The translations under genes were made by a program, and so were the position numbers. A stretch of 64,000 nucleotides of DNA from Ohtaekwangia sp966211525. Lineage in GTDB: Bacteria; Bacteroidota; Bacteroidia; Cytophagales; Cyclobacteriaceae. The first letter of the stretch is position 1. The number at the start of each line of letters is the position of its first letter. The DNA lies in the NCBI GenBank assembly GCA_966211525.1, contig CBIHOZ010000005.1:22941-86940 (forward strand), in the 5' to 3' direction. Below the pieces are notes generated by a model, which worked only from the letters and a program-made list of their open reading frames with translations, did no database searches and was not told the origin of the DNA. Below, piece by piece: positions 36,809-44,645 of the stretch.

Positions 36809-37387
36809 TTAATACGACAGAACTTTAACATTTCCTTCTCCATCTGTGATCTCAAACGAAAAGTTATCGTTAATCTGGTTCAGGTTGTACAGCTTGGCTA
36901 AGTCATCCGTAATTTCCAGCAATTCTTCATATACTAACTGGTGTTTGTCTCCGTAAATCTTCACCGAAATGATGTTATGTACTTTATTCGGAAGTGTTAA
37001 TAAAAATTTATTCTCCGTTGGAGACACACGAACCACGTGCGCGAGTTTATCCGATGGCTTCATTCCATGCGTTATCTTCTGTACCTGGCGATGTGTACAA
37101 TCAATTACTTCCACCGTATACTCGCCATCTTCGAGTTGCGTGAAATTATAGGGACGAACAAAGCCATCTGTCTTGCGGATCGTTTCTGTAAATACAAGAT
37201 CATTACGTTCATTACGAATGAAGATCTTTACATCCGATAATTTTGCGGCTTTGTAAAACACGTGAAAGGTCTTGCCTTTCTTCATAATACCAACACCGCT
37301 TGCAGGTGCGGGATTCTCTGCCGGCATTGCCAATGCTGCACTGCCTATAGCAACCAGCAACACTAAAATTGAAAGGGTCTTTTTCAT
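36809..37387 (-). CDS. Exported beta-repeat protein, paralogue B
   Basis: 192 residues with a signal peptide (M-K-K-T-L-S-I to A-L-A). Same two-half layout as paralogue A: V-K-I-F-I-R-N-E-R-N-D-L-V-F-T-E-T, T-D-G-F-V-R-P-Y-N-F, G-E-Y-T-V-E-V-I-D in the first half; V-K-I-Y-G-D-K-H-Q-L-V-Y-E-E and F-S-F-E-I-T-D-G-E-G-N in the second. The two genes probably arose by duplication and have separate terminators. Function unknown; likely periplasmic or surface. Confidence 0.75.
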   Translation of the reverse strand: MKKTLSILVLLVAIGSAALAMPAENPAPASGVGIMKKGKTFHVFYKAAKLSDVKIFIRNERNDLVFTETIRKTDGFVRPYNFTQLEDGEYTVEVIDCTHRQVQKITHGMKPSDKLAHVVRVSPTENKFLLTLPNKVHNIISVKIYGDKHQLVYEELLEITDDLAKLYNLNQINDNFSFEITDGEGNVKVLSY

Positions 37388-37560
37388 ATAGGGTCTTAAT
37401 TATATATATCCAAAGACGCTATTTATAGTATAATGTTGCCGCGCAAACGTTAACTATTTGTTAACGCATGTCACCTAAAAAGTAACAACACTATATATAG
37501 TACAAAAGGACACCTGTAACGAAAGACAAAGCAGAAGGATTCAGATTATCGGCAGAATAA

Positions 37561-38148
37561 TCAATTGAGATGATATACATCTTTACTACGCGCCTCACTG
37601 CTTAGCAAATGCAATTGATAGCGAAGTCTGTTCAATAAAAACTGATCATGCTTATCATCTGGCAAGCGAAGAAATTTATAGCGGTCGTTCAGATCAAGAC
37701 TTAGTTCGCAGGCAATCTGGTATACCGAGAAAGGTGTGCTATACTGATTAATGTTACGGCTCTTCAGATATTCTAGGAATAATTCATACAACGTCAGCGA
37801 TGGTATCTTATTAAGATCCACCTGGTGAAAGCGCACATCACCCCCCGGGTACATTTTTGATTTATAGGTGAGTGCGAGCTTGTCCATGTTAAATACATTT
37901 TCGCACTTCACAATGATATCAGACTCTCCGCCTGCATATCGTTTAATGATACTTTCCAGGCGCATGAGGGAGCCGAGCTTTACCTGGTTCATCTCATGAC
38001 TAAAGTAAATACCAAAGGTTATATCGTTGGTCTCGGCATCCTGTAACAACTGCCGGTAACGAGGTTCGAAAATATGAAGGGGTACAAGTTCACCCGGCAA
38101 TGGCAGTATAGCCAGCGGGAACATCGGAATATGAACGGTCTCATCCAT
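37561..38148 (-). CDS. Lon-protease substrate-binding-domain protein
   Basis: 195 residues consisting only of the N-terminal domain of Lon protease: I-P-M-F-P-L-A-I-L-P-L-P-G-E, then L-H-I-F-E-P-R-Y-R-Q-L-L. There is no ATPase or protease part, so it is a stand-alone LON-domain protein, possibly a peptide-binding factor. The sequence is cytoplasmic. It lies 30 bp after apt on the same strand and may share its transcript. Confidence 0.88.
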   Translation of the reverse strand: MDETVHIPMFPLAILPLPGELVPLHIFEPRYRQLLQDAETNDITFGIYFSHEMNQVKLGSLMRLESIIKRYAGGESDIIVKCENVFNMDKLALTYKSKMYPGGDVRFHQVDLNKIPSLTLYELFLEYLKSRNINQYSTPFSVYQIACELSLDLNDRYKFLRLPDDKHDQFLLNRLRYQLHLLSSEARSKDVYHLN

Positions 38149-38178
38149 ACCTCTGAAACAAACTTGACGGCAAGAAGG

Positions 38179-38712
38179 TTAATATTCTGTCAAAAAATGT
38201 GGGTCGACTCCGAAACGTTCCTTCAAAAGACTATATCCCGGCAAAAAGCTCAGGTTTATAATGAAGGAAAATCCGGCAACGGTGGCTCCAAAACTTTCAA
38301 TCAGGGAAGCAGCAGCACCTGCCGTCCCGCCTGTAGCAAGCAAATCGTCTTGCACCAGTACACGCCAGCCAGGCTGAATGGCGTCTTCGTGTACTTCGAT
38401 ACACGCAGTGCCATATTCCAGGTCGTACTCTTGTCTTCTCACTTTATACGGCAGCTTTCCGGCCTTGCGGATGGGTATAAATCTGCAGCCCAGCTCATGC
38501 GCCAAAATCGATCCGAAGATGAACCCGCGGGCCTCTACAGCAGCAATAGCATCCAGCCTCTGCCCCTGAAAGTCTCGCTTCAGTTGCTGGGCAATCTCAT
38601 GCATGAGTGCCGGGTCAGACAACACAGGCGTTATATCTTTGAAGACTATACCAGGCTTGGGATAATCACGAACATCGCGAATAGTGTGTTTGATCTTGTC
38701 TGAAAGCTGCAT
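38179..38712 (-). CDS. apt: Adenine phosphoribosyltransferase
   Basis: Salvages adenine: adenine plus PRPP gives AMP and pyrophosphate (EC 2.4.2.7). 177 residues, normal length. Family marks are Y-P-K-P-G-I-V-F-K-D-I-T-P, A-V-E-A-R-G-F-I-F-G, R-K-A-G-K-L-P and the PRPP loop D-D-L-L-A-T-G-G-T-A. The PRPP motif is preceded by V-L-V-Q rather than the more usual V-L-I-V, a small change. Cytoplasmic. Confidence 0.95.
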   Translation of the reverse strand: MQLSDKIKHTIRDVRDYPKPGIVFKDITPVLSDPALMHEIAQQLKRDFQGQRLDAIAAVEARGFIFGSILAHELGCRFIPIRKAGKLPYKVRRQEYDLEYGTACIEVHEDAIQPGWRVLVQDDLLATGGTAGAAASLIESFGATVAGFSFIINLSFLPGYSLLKERFGVDPHFLTEY

Positions 38713-38757
38713 GCAAATGTTTTAGTTGTATCAAAAGTAAAATTCCTGCGGTACAGT

Positions 38758-40287
38758 TCAACTATAAAAAAGCACCAAACGGCTAAACTTTTGCTCGTGC
38801 ATAATCTTTTTAATTGCAGCCGGCAAAAACTCAATAATATCGGAAGCAATAAGCGATACCATACCATGCTCACGCGCAGCAATATCTCCCGACAGCCCGT
38901 GCAGATAGACACCTGCTATAGCCGTATCCAGAGACGTATATCCTTGCGACAGCAGTCCGGTTAAAATACCAGTAAGTACATCGCCCGTTCCGCCTGTAGC
39001 CATACCGGGATTTCCGGTGGAATTGAAATATACTGAACCTTCCGGTGATGCGATGGATGTGTTGGCGCCTTTTAACACCATCACTGACTTCAGCTGTCTG
39101 GCCAGCGACTTCTGTTTTTCGAGTCGTTCAAAATCATCAGACCATTTACCAGCCAGTCGTTCGAACTCCTTGGGATGAGGCGTTAGTATACTTCCCGCCG
39201 GTATAAGTGATAGTAACTCGCGATTTTCAGAAAGTATATTCAACGCGTCTGCATCCAGTACAATCGGCTTCCTGAAATCCTCCAGCAATTTGCGAAATGC
39301 TTTCACAGTTAATTTATCCTGCCCGAGACCCGGACCGATGCCCACAACAGTATATTTATCCAGTGCAGGAATTGTTGTGATGAAATGTTTGTGTTCATCT
39401 ATACTTGCCATAGCTTCTGCAACAGAACTTTGTAAAATGATATAGCCACATTCAGGTATATGCACGGTAAGTAAACCGGCACCGGCACGCAGCACTGCCC
39501 GGCCGGAGAGCAACGCAGCTCCCATTTTACCATAACTCCCGGCAATGATTAACGCATGCCCGTAAGTTCCTTTATGACCGAACTTCGACCGCGGCCTCAA
39601 TATTTTTTTTATATCCTTGGCAGTGATATAGTAATGCGGAGTTTGTTGTTCCTTTATGAAAGCCTTGTTCAAACCTATATCTACCATACACCATACACCG
39701 GTAAACGCATGGTTACCCGGAAAAAGAAATGCAAGCTTCGGCAGTTGAAATGTTATCGTATAGTGTGCTTTAAAAATCTCTCCCTTTGAAACTTTATCAG
39801 CCAGTAATCCGGAAGGTATATCAACAGCAATGCGTATAGCTTCCGATTCGTTCATCAAATGTATAGCCTGCGCAAAAAGTCCCTCCGCCGGGCGCGTAAG
39901 ACCTGAACCAAATATAGCATCGATCAATACATCGTATTCTGAAAATATATCTTTATCAAGCGATGTTACTTCAACGATCTCGGCCTTGCCTTTGAGTCGC
40001 TCAAAGTTGGTTTTAAAATCTTCCGTTTCAGACGATCCCCTAATCACAAAAACTTTTACAGCGTAACTCCATTCCCGCAGCATACGTGCTATACCCAGTC
40101 CATCGCCACCATTATTACCCGTGCCGCATACTATAGCTATCGTGTGCGCGCCATTAAATTTTTCAGTAAACCAATTAACAAATGCACGACATGCGCGCTC
40201 CATCAGATCGATCGATGCAATGGGCTCATGCTGGATTGTATGAGCATCAAGCGCCTTTATTTGCTGAGATGAGAGTATCCTGATCAT
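38758..40287 (-). CDS. nnr: Bifunctional NAD(P)H-hydrate epimerase / ADP-dependent dehydratase
   Basis: Repairs hydrated NADH and NADPH. The 509 residues hold the epimerase domain first (about 1-215; V-C-G-T-G-N-N-G-G-D-G-L-G-I-A-R and the V-D-I-P-S-G motif), then the dehydratase domain with a sugar-kinase fold (about 225-500; G-H-K-G-T-Y-G-H-A-L-I-I-A-G-S, L-T-P-H-P-K-E-F, G-N-P-G-M-A-T-G-G-T-G-D-V-L). The fused form is typical. It precedes apt on the same strand with a 45 bp gap. Confidence 0.95.
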   Translation of the reverse strand: MIRILSSQQIKALDAHTIQHEPIASIDLMERACRAFVNWFTEKFNGAHTIAIVCGTGNNGGDGLGIARMLREWSYAVKVFVIRGSSETEDFKTNFERLKGKAEIVEVTSLDKDIFSEYDVLIDAIFGSGLTRPAEGLFAQAIHLMNESEAIRIAVDIPSGLLADKVSKGEIFKAHYTITFQLPKLAFLFPGNHAFTGVWCMVDIGLNKAFIKEQQTPHYYITAKDIKKILRPRSKFGHKGTYGHALIIAGSYGKMGAALLSGRAVLRAGAGLLTVHIPECGYIILQSSVAEAMASIDEHKHFITTIPALDKYTVVGIGPGLGQDKLTVKAFRKLLEDFRKPIVLDADALNILSENRELLSLIPAGSILTPHPKEFERLAGKWSDDFERLEKQKSLARQLKSVMVLKGANTSIASPEGSVYFNSTGNPGMATGGTGDVLTGILTGLLSQGYTSLDTAIAGVYLHGLSGDIAAREHGMVSLIASDIIEFLPAAIKKIMHEQKFSRLVLFYS

Positions 40288-40470
40288 GGCATTGTATATA
40301 GTATTTCAGGAGAATAGTTTTTACACATATTCTGCCGTAAAATATTGTACCACCTAAAGGTAATATATACTCTTATCACTGTCAGTAATAGCGACTAAAA
40401 ATATATTTCAACCAAGCCTCTATAAAACCGCATACGCAAGAGTATCTTTAAGAATAAAGTTGCGCGATAT

Positions 40471-41016
40471 ATGTCTGACGATCAATTCCTGTACTTCTGC
40501 AAAAAGAACGAACCTTACCAATTTGAACGAAATTCATTGGGAGATATTATTGTGATGGAACCAACGTGGTCAGAAACGGGACGCTGTAATTTTGATATCG
40601 CCACGGAACTGGGCATCTGGAATAAAGAAAAGAAATCAGGTTACGCGTTCGATTCAAGCGCAGGCTTTACGTTACCAAACAACGCCATACGTGCTGCCGA
40701 TGCAGCCTTTATAAAGAAAGAACGCTGGAATAAAATTCCCCAGAGCGAACGTCAGAAATTCACGCGCATCTGTCCGGATTTTGTCATTGAAATTATATCA
40801 CCCTCTGATACCCTTGGCTATATTGAAGAGAAAATGAAAGAGTGGATCGACAACGGCTGCCAGTTAGCCTGGATGGTGAATCCCAGAAAAAGAACAACCA
40901 CCGTATACCGGAGCAACGGTGATGTGACTATAAAACCATTTACAAAATTGTTAAATGGCGAAGATATACTTCCCGGCTTTAGCATAAACATGGCCGATAT
41001 CTTCAGTCCATCGTAA
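40471..41016 (+). CDS. Uma2-family (DUF820) putative restriction-endonuclease-like protein
   Basis: 181 residues of the Uma2 family, PD-(D/E)XK-fold proteins of uncertain role. The nuclease core is seen: A-A-D-A-A-F-I then P-D-F-V-I-E-I-I-S-P-S-D, and K-M-K-E-W-I-D-N-G-C-Q-L-A-W-M-V. Ends exactly next to the nuoD stop (no gap, convergent). These genes are often multicopy and single; function is not established. Confidence 0.8.
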   Translation: MSDDQFLYFCKKNEPYQFERNSLGDIIVMEPTWSETGRCNFDIATELGIWNKEKKSGYAFDSSAGFTLPNNAIRAADAAFIKKERWNKIPQSERQKFTRICPDFVIEIISPSDTLGYIEEKMKEWIDNGCQLAWMVNPRKRTTTVYRSNGDVTIKPFTKLLNGEDILPGFSINMADIFSPS

Positions 41017-42237
41017 TCACCGGTCTACCTCTCCCATCACCACATCGATTGAACCGATAATAGCGATCAGGTCTGCTACCAGTATACCTTTCGATATATC
41101 CGGCAACACCGAAAGATTAACGAAGCTGCACGAACGGCATTTGCATCGAAACGGTATATCGCTGCGACCATCGGCACGAAAGAAAAAGCCCAGCTCACCT
41201 TTTGGAATTTCACCACGGATATAAAAATCCTGTGCCTTCGGTCTGATCTTCTTCGGCACTAAGGCCTGCGGATCAAAGTCACGCGTGCGTGTATGCTCCC
41301 CGTTGAGTTTATCCAGACATTGTTCAATGATCTTTATCGACTCGTGCAACTCCTGGTAACGCACATAGGTTCTGTCCCAGCAATCACCAACCTTACCCAT
41401 CTTGCCTTCACCAATTGGTATATCAAAATCAAGTTCCGGGTATACCGAGTAACCATCCACCCTGCGCAGATCAAAACGCAAACCGGAAGCACGCAGTATC
41501 GGTCCGGTTACACCTGCATTTATAGCGAGGTCAAGCGGCAATACACCTACATTTGCCGTGCGGTCGATAAAGATCTTATTCTGGATCAACACAGTCTCAA
41601 GTTCCTGCAGTTTCGGTTTGATATAGTTTATAAACTCACGACAGCGATCTTCGAAACCTACCGGCACATCGTAGAACAAACCACCGATCCAGATATAGTT
41701 ATATAGTAAGCGAGCACCCGAAGCCCACTCCAGCAAACGCAGTATATGTTCACGGTCGCGCATGATCCAGAAGAACGGAGTAAACGCACCGATGTCCATT
41801 CCATAGGTTCCTATTGCTATAAAGTGAGAGGCAATACGATTCAACTCGGCCATCAATACACGTATATACTCTACACGTTTCGGAATCTGGTTTTCAATTC
41901 CCAGCATACGCTCAACGCCCATAGCGTATATATGTTCGTTGCTCATCGCAGCAACATAATCGAGCCGGTCAACAAAAGGTATAACCTGGTTGTATGGAAG
42001 ATTCTCTGCGTGCTTCTCAAAGCAACGGTGCAGGTACCCGATGTGCGGCACTACCTCTTTTACGATCTCACCATCCATCAACACTTCAAGGCGCAACACA
42101 CCGTGCGTGGAAGGGTGCTGTGGTCCGAGGTTGATAATCATCTCTTCCGACCGCAGGTTCTCCGGGTTCAGTTTGTTGGGCTCCGATAGCGCTAAACTTC
42201 CTTCTTTATATTTATACTGTATACGATCTGTGGGCAT
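41017..42237 (-). CDS. nuoD: NADH-quinone oxidoreductase subunit D (49 kDa)
   Basis: Part of the peripheral arm of respiratory complex I near the quinone site. 406 residues. Family marks are N-L-G-P-Q-H-P-S-T-H-G-V-L-R near the N terminus, H-I-G-Y-L-H-R, P-Y-N-Q-V-I-P-F-V-D-R-L-D-Y and the C-terminal I-G-S-I-D-V-V-M-G-E-V-D-R. It follows nuoC by 42 bp. The other subunits expected next (nuoE onward) are not here; the downstream gene is on the other strand. Confidence 0.97.
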   Translation of the reverse strand: MPTDRIQYKYKEGSLALSEPNKLNPENLRSEEMIINLGPQHPSTHGVLRLEVLMDGEIVKEVVPHIGYLHRCFEKHAENLPYNQVIPFVDRLDYVAAMSNEHIYAMGVERMLGIENQIPKRVEYIRVLMAELNRIASHFIAIGTYGMDIGAFTPFFWIMRDREHILRLLEWASGARLLYNYIWIGGLFYDVPVGFEDRCREFINYIKPKLQELETVLIQNKIFIDRTANVGVLPLDLAINAGVTGPILRASGLRFDLRRVDGYSVYPELDFDIPIGEGKMGKVGDCWDRTYVRYQELHESIKIIEQCLDKLNGEHTRTRDFDPQALVPKKIRPKAQDFYIRGEIPKGELGFFFRADGRSDIPFRCKCRSCSFVNLSVLPDISKGILVADLIAIIGSIDVVMGEVDR

Positions 42238-42240
42238 GGC

Positions 42241-42282
42241 GTTTTTAGCTATGAGCTGTGAGCTGTTAGCTTTGAGTTTTTA
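42241..42282. repeat. Degenerate AGCTNTGAGCT repeat between nuoC and nuoD
   Basis: A short AT-rich stretch of imperfect units such as AGCTATGAGC, TGTGAGCTGT, TAGCTTTGAG. Part of it overlaps the last codon of nuoC. Similar low-complexity spacers occur elsewhere in the window (24914-25160). Confidence 0.5.
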
Positions 42283-42762
42283 GTATTCTACTTTAATATC
42301 GCGATAGTAGGCCTGGTGTGTGTAGTCTTTGCGTAGCGGGTGTCCTTCCCAGTCGGCAGGCATAAGTATTCTGCGCAGATCGGGATGGTTGGTAAATAGT
42401 ATACCATACATATCGAATACCTCGCGCTCCATCCAGTCAGCAGATTTCCACAGATGTGTTACTGTATCGATCACCGGATTTTCCCGTGGCAAAATTACTT
42501 TCACCATCAACTGAAAATTATACGGAATGGAGTAGAGATTATATACCACCTCCATGGTAGCTGCCTGCACACCGTTATCTATACCGGTTACACACGACAG
42601 CATATCAAAATACGTTGAAGCATCTTGTTGAAGCTTGGTGCACACATCAACAAGTTTGGATTTGTCTACGATGATGGCGTGAGGCGTCACCGTACGGTCA
42701 GCTTTAATCTGATCAGGACCTGCTATATCCGAAAGCATTAAAACTATATCATCAATAGTCAT
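42280..42762 (-). CDS. nuoC: NADH-quinone oxidoreductase subunit C (30 kDa)
   Basis: 160 residues from the ATG at 42762; a start at 42819 would add 19 non-conserved residues. The family signature is A-D-W-M-E-R-E-V-F-D-M-Y-G-I-L-F with H-P-D-L-R-R-I-L-M-P and W-E-G-H-P-L-R-K-D-Y. It forms the peripheral arm of complex I with NuoD and NuoB. Its natural neighbour nuoB lies 20 kb away across the RNA-repair island. Confidence 0.95.
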   Translation of the reverse strand: MTIDDIVLMLSDIAGPDQIKADRTVTPHAIIVDKSKLVDVCTKLQQDASTYFDMLSCVTGIDNGVQAATMEVVYNLYSIPYNFQLMVKVILPRENPVIDTVTHLWKSADWMEREVFDMYGILFTNHPDLRRILMPADWEGHPLRKDYTHQAYYRDIKVEY

Positions 42763-42911
42763 GATGGCATCTGGGTTAGTTGTGAGAACGAAATCAAATA
42801 CATTCGTTCTGCAATTCAAAAGTAAAGAATTGAATCCGAAAGTAAGGTACCCTTACAAGAGTTTTCAACGACCGGGCAGAAGCTCTGTAATTATTTTTCT
42901 TAGCCTTCACA

Positions 42912-42940
42912 TTGTGATATCGTAAAACACATTACCTTTG
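42912..42940 (+). promoter_or_regulatory. Promoter for the RtcB 1 transcript
   Basis: A -33 TTG (42912-42914) and -7 TACCTTTG (42933-42940) separated by 18 bp match the Bacteroidota primary promoter. The leader to the RtcB start would be about 285 nt. Confidence 0.6.
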
Positions 42941-42961
42941 CAAAAGCGTTTCACCTCATCT

Positions 42962-43060
42962 ATGTTTTATTTTAAACGAGGGAGAAAATTTATGCTGGTG
43001 CTAAATCTACATATCTTCAAATAACCCGCTACGGTAACATTTTACCGGATGTGGTTCGGC
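42962..43060 (+). promoter_or_regulatory. Long leader with tiny reading frame (MLVL type) and hairpin
   Basis: Thirty nt after the -7 element comes TTTTAAACGAGGGA, then an ATG at 42992 opening M-L-V-L-N-L-H-I-F-K and a stop at 43022-43024; an in-frame ATG also exists at 42962. A CGGTAA/TTACCG hairpin follows. The same TTTTAAA-Y-GAGGGA block and an M-L-V-L frame occur in the leader of the RNA ligase operon (48077-48112), with different codons. This suggests a conserved leader peptide or RNA switch. Confidence 0.5.
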
Positions 43061-43231
43061 ATTTCTGCCAACAAAAAATCAAAACAAGTAAAACTTCAGG
43101 CATAGTCTTGCAAGGATTGCGTTCGTAGCGTTTACACGTTTGTGTATGTCGTTTCGATATTTATATACTTTGCTTTTCAGCAAAGGAGCGCTACCCGTAT
43201 GTGCATACCTGTGCCCTATTGTAAACCTTTT

Positions 43232-44641
43232 ATGGGCAAACAAAAATTAACGATAAAAGACCTTCAGGTCATTTCTTTTCCAACGGATGTAGCACGCAGT
43301 CTTGCCTTAAACATAATGAACAGGCACTTCAAGCATACACCCAACGAGGAAAAACTAATATTACTGGCCGATGTACTCGAACAACCGCATGGCTATACGC
43401 AGCATGCCACGCTCAGCATATTGGCTCATAAACTTATAGCTGCTCCGGTTGAGACACCTGTGAGCGAGACCTATTTACTGGAAGATGAACCGCGACACTT
43501 CGATGTGTTTGGCAACAAGCATATTGATAACAATGCCATTCAGCAAATGGAACTTGCCATGCGACTTCCTATAGCGGCAAAAGGCGCACTGATGCCTGAC
43601 GCACATCACGGCTACGGCTTACCGATTGGTGGTGTACTGGCAACACACAACGCTGTTATACCCTATGGAGTTGGAATGGACATTGGCTGCCGCATGGCGC
43701 TTAGCATTCTTGATCTGCCGGCAAGCTATACCGAACACCGTACGCACGAACTAAAAAAAGTGCTGGAACGGGAAACACATTTCGGTAATGATGGCGGACT
43801 CGAGCAAATACAAGAGCATGCGATACTCGATCACCCGGATTTTCAGTTGACGGACCTTCTGAAACGTCTGCATGGTAAAGCCGTGAAACAGTTAGGAAGC
43901 TCTGGCTCCGGAAATCACTTCGTAGAATTCGGTACAGTAGCGCTATATGAGACTAATACACTTGGATTGCCTCCGGGCAACTATATGGCTATACTGTCAC
44001 ACTCGGGTTCAAGAAGTCTCGGTGCAAATATAGCGCAGCACTATACCGCTATAGCGATGAATCGCTGCAAGCTTCCGCGTGAAGCAAAACAACTTGCCTG
44101 GCTCACATTGGACAGTGCTGAAGGTGAAGAGTACTGGCTATCAATGAATCTTGCCGGTGAATATGCAAAGGCTTGTCACGAACGTATACACCGCAACCTG
44201 TGCAAAGCACTCGGAGCAAAAGTTCTGGCGACAGTCGAGAACCACCACAACTTTGCCTGGCGCGAAACGCTGGCGGACGGCAGTGAATATATAGTGCATC
44301 GCAAGGGAGCAACCCCGGCAGCACAAGGTATATATGGAATTATACCGGGCAGCATGACAGCCCCGGGATTCATTGTGCGAGGTCTTGGCAACGCTGCATC
44401 ACTAAACTCTGCTTCGCACGGTGCCGGTCGCAAGATGTCGCGACAAAAGGCGCGTGAGTCTGTTACCATGAGCAGTATGAAGAAAATGTTGCAGGCTGAG
44501 AAAGTAACATTAATGGGAGGCAGTACAGAAGAATCGCCCGGTGCCTATAAAGACATCGAACTGATCATGAAAAGTCAACATACCCTGGTGGATGTTGAAG
44601 GTAAATTTCATCCGAGGATTGTTCGGATGGCTAAAGATTAA
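43232..44641 (+). CDS. rtcB: RtcB-family RNA ligase, copy 1
   Basis: Joins RNA 3'-phosphate or 2',3'-cyclic phosphate ends to 5'-OH ends using GTP and Mn2+. 469 residues from the ATG at 43232; an upstream frame from 43142 adds 30 residues that do not look like RtcB. Core motifs: P-D-A-H-H-G-Y-G-L-P-I-G-G-V (about 122-135), V-G-M-D-I-G-C-R (metal Cys153), S-S-G-S-G-N-H-F, S-H-S-G-S-R-S-L-G, E-N-H-H-N-F-A-W and V-H-R-K-G-A-T (His356 region). Four bases separate it from the AAA-peptidase gene, so the two are co-translated. A second RtcB lies at 57464; the two share the D-I-G-C-R form where many RtcB have D-I-G-C-G. Confidence 0.95.
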   Translation: MGKQKLTIKDLQVISFPTDVARSLALNIMNRHFKHTPNEEKLILLADVLEQPHGYTQHATLSILAHKLIAAPVETPVSETYLLEDEPRHFDVFGNKHIDNNAIQQMELAMRLPIAAKGALMPDAHHGYGLPIGGVLATHNAVIPYGVGMDIGCRMALSILDLPASYTEHRTHELKKVLERETHFGNDGGLEQIQEHAILDHPDFQLTDLLKRLHGKAVKQLGSSGSGNHFVEFGTVALYETNTLGLPPGNYMAILSHSGSRSLGANIAQHYTAIAMNRCKLPREAKQLAWLTLDSAEGEEYWLSMNLAGEYAKACHERIHRNLCKALGAKVLATVENHHNFAWRETLADGSEYIVHRKGATPAAQGIYGIIPGSMTAPGFIVRGLGNAASLNSASHGAGRKMSRQKARESVTMSSMKKMLQAEKVTLMGGSTEESPGAYKDIELIMKSQHTLVDVEGKFHPRIVRMAKD

Positions 44642-44645
44642 ACGT

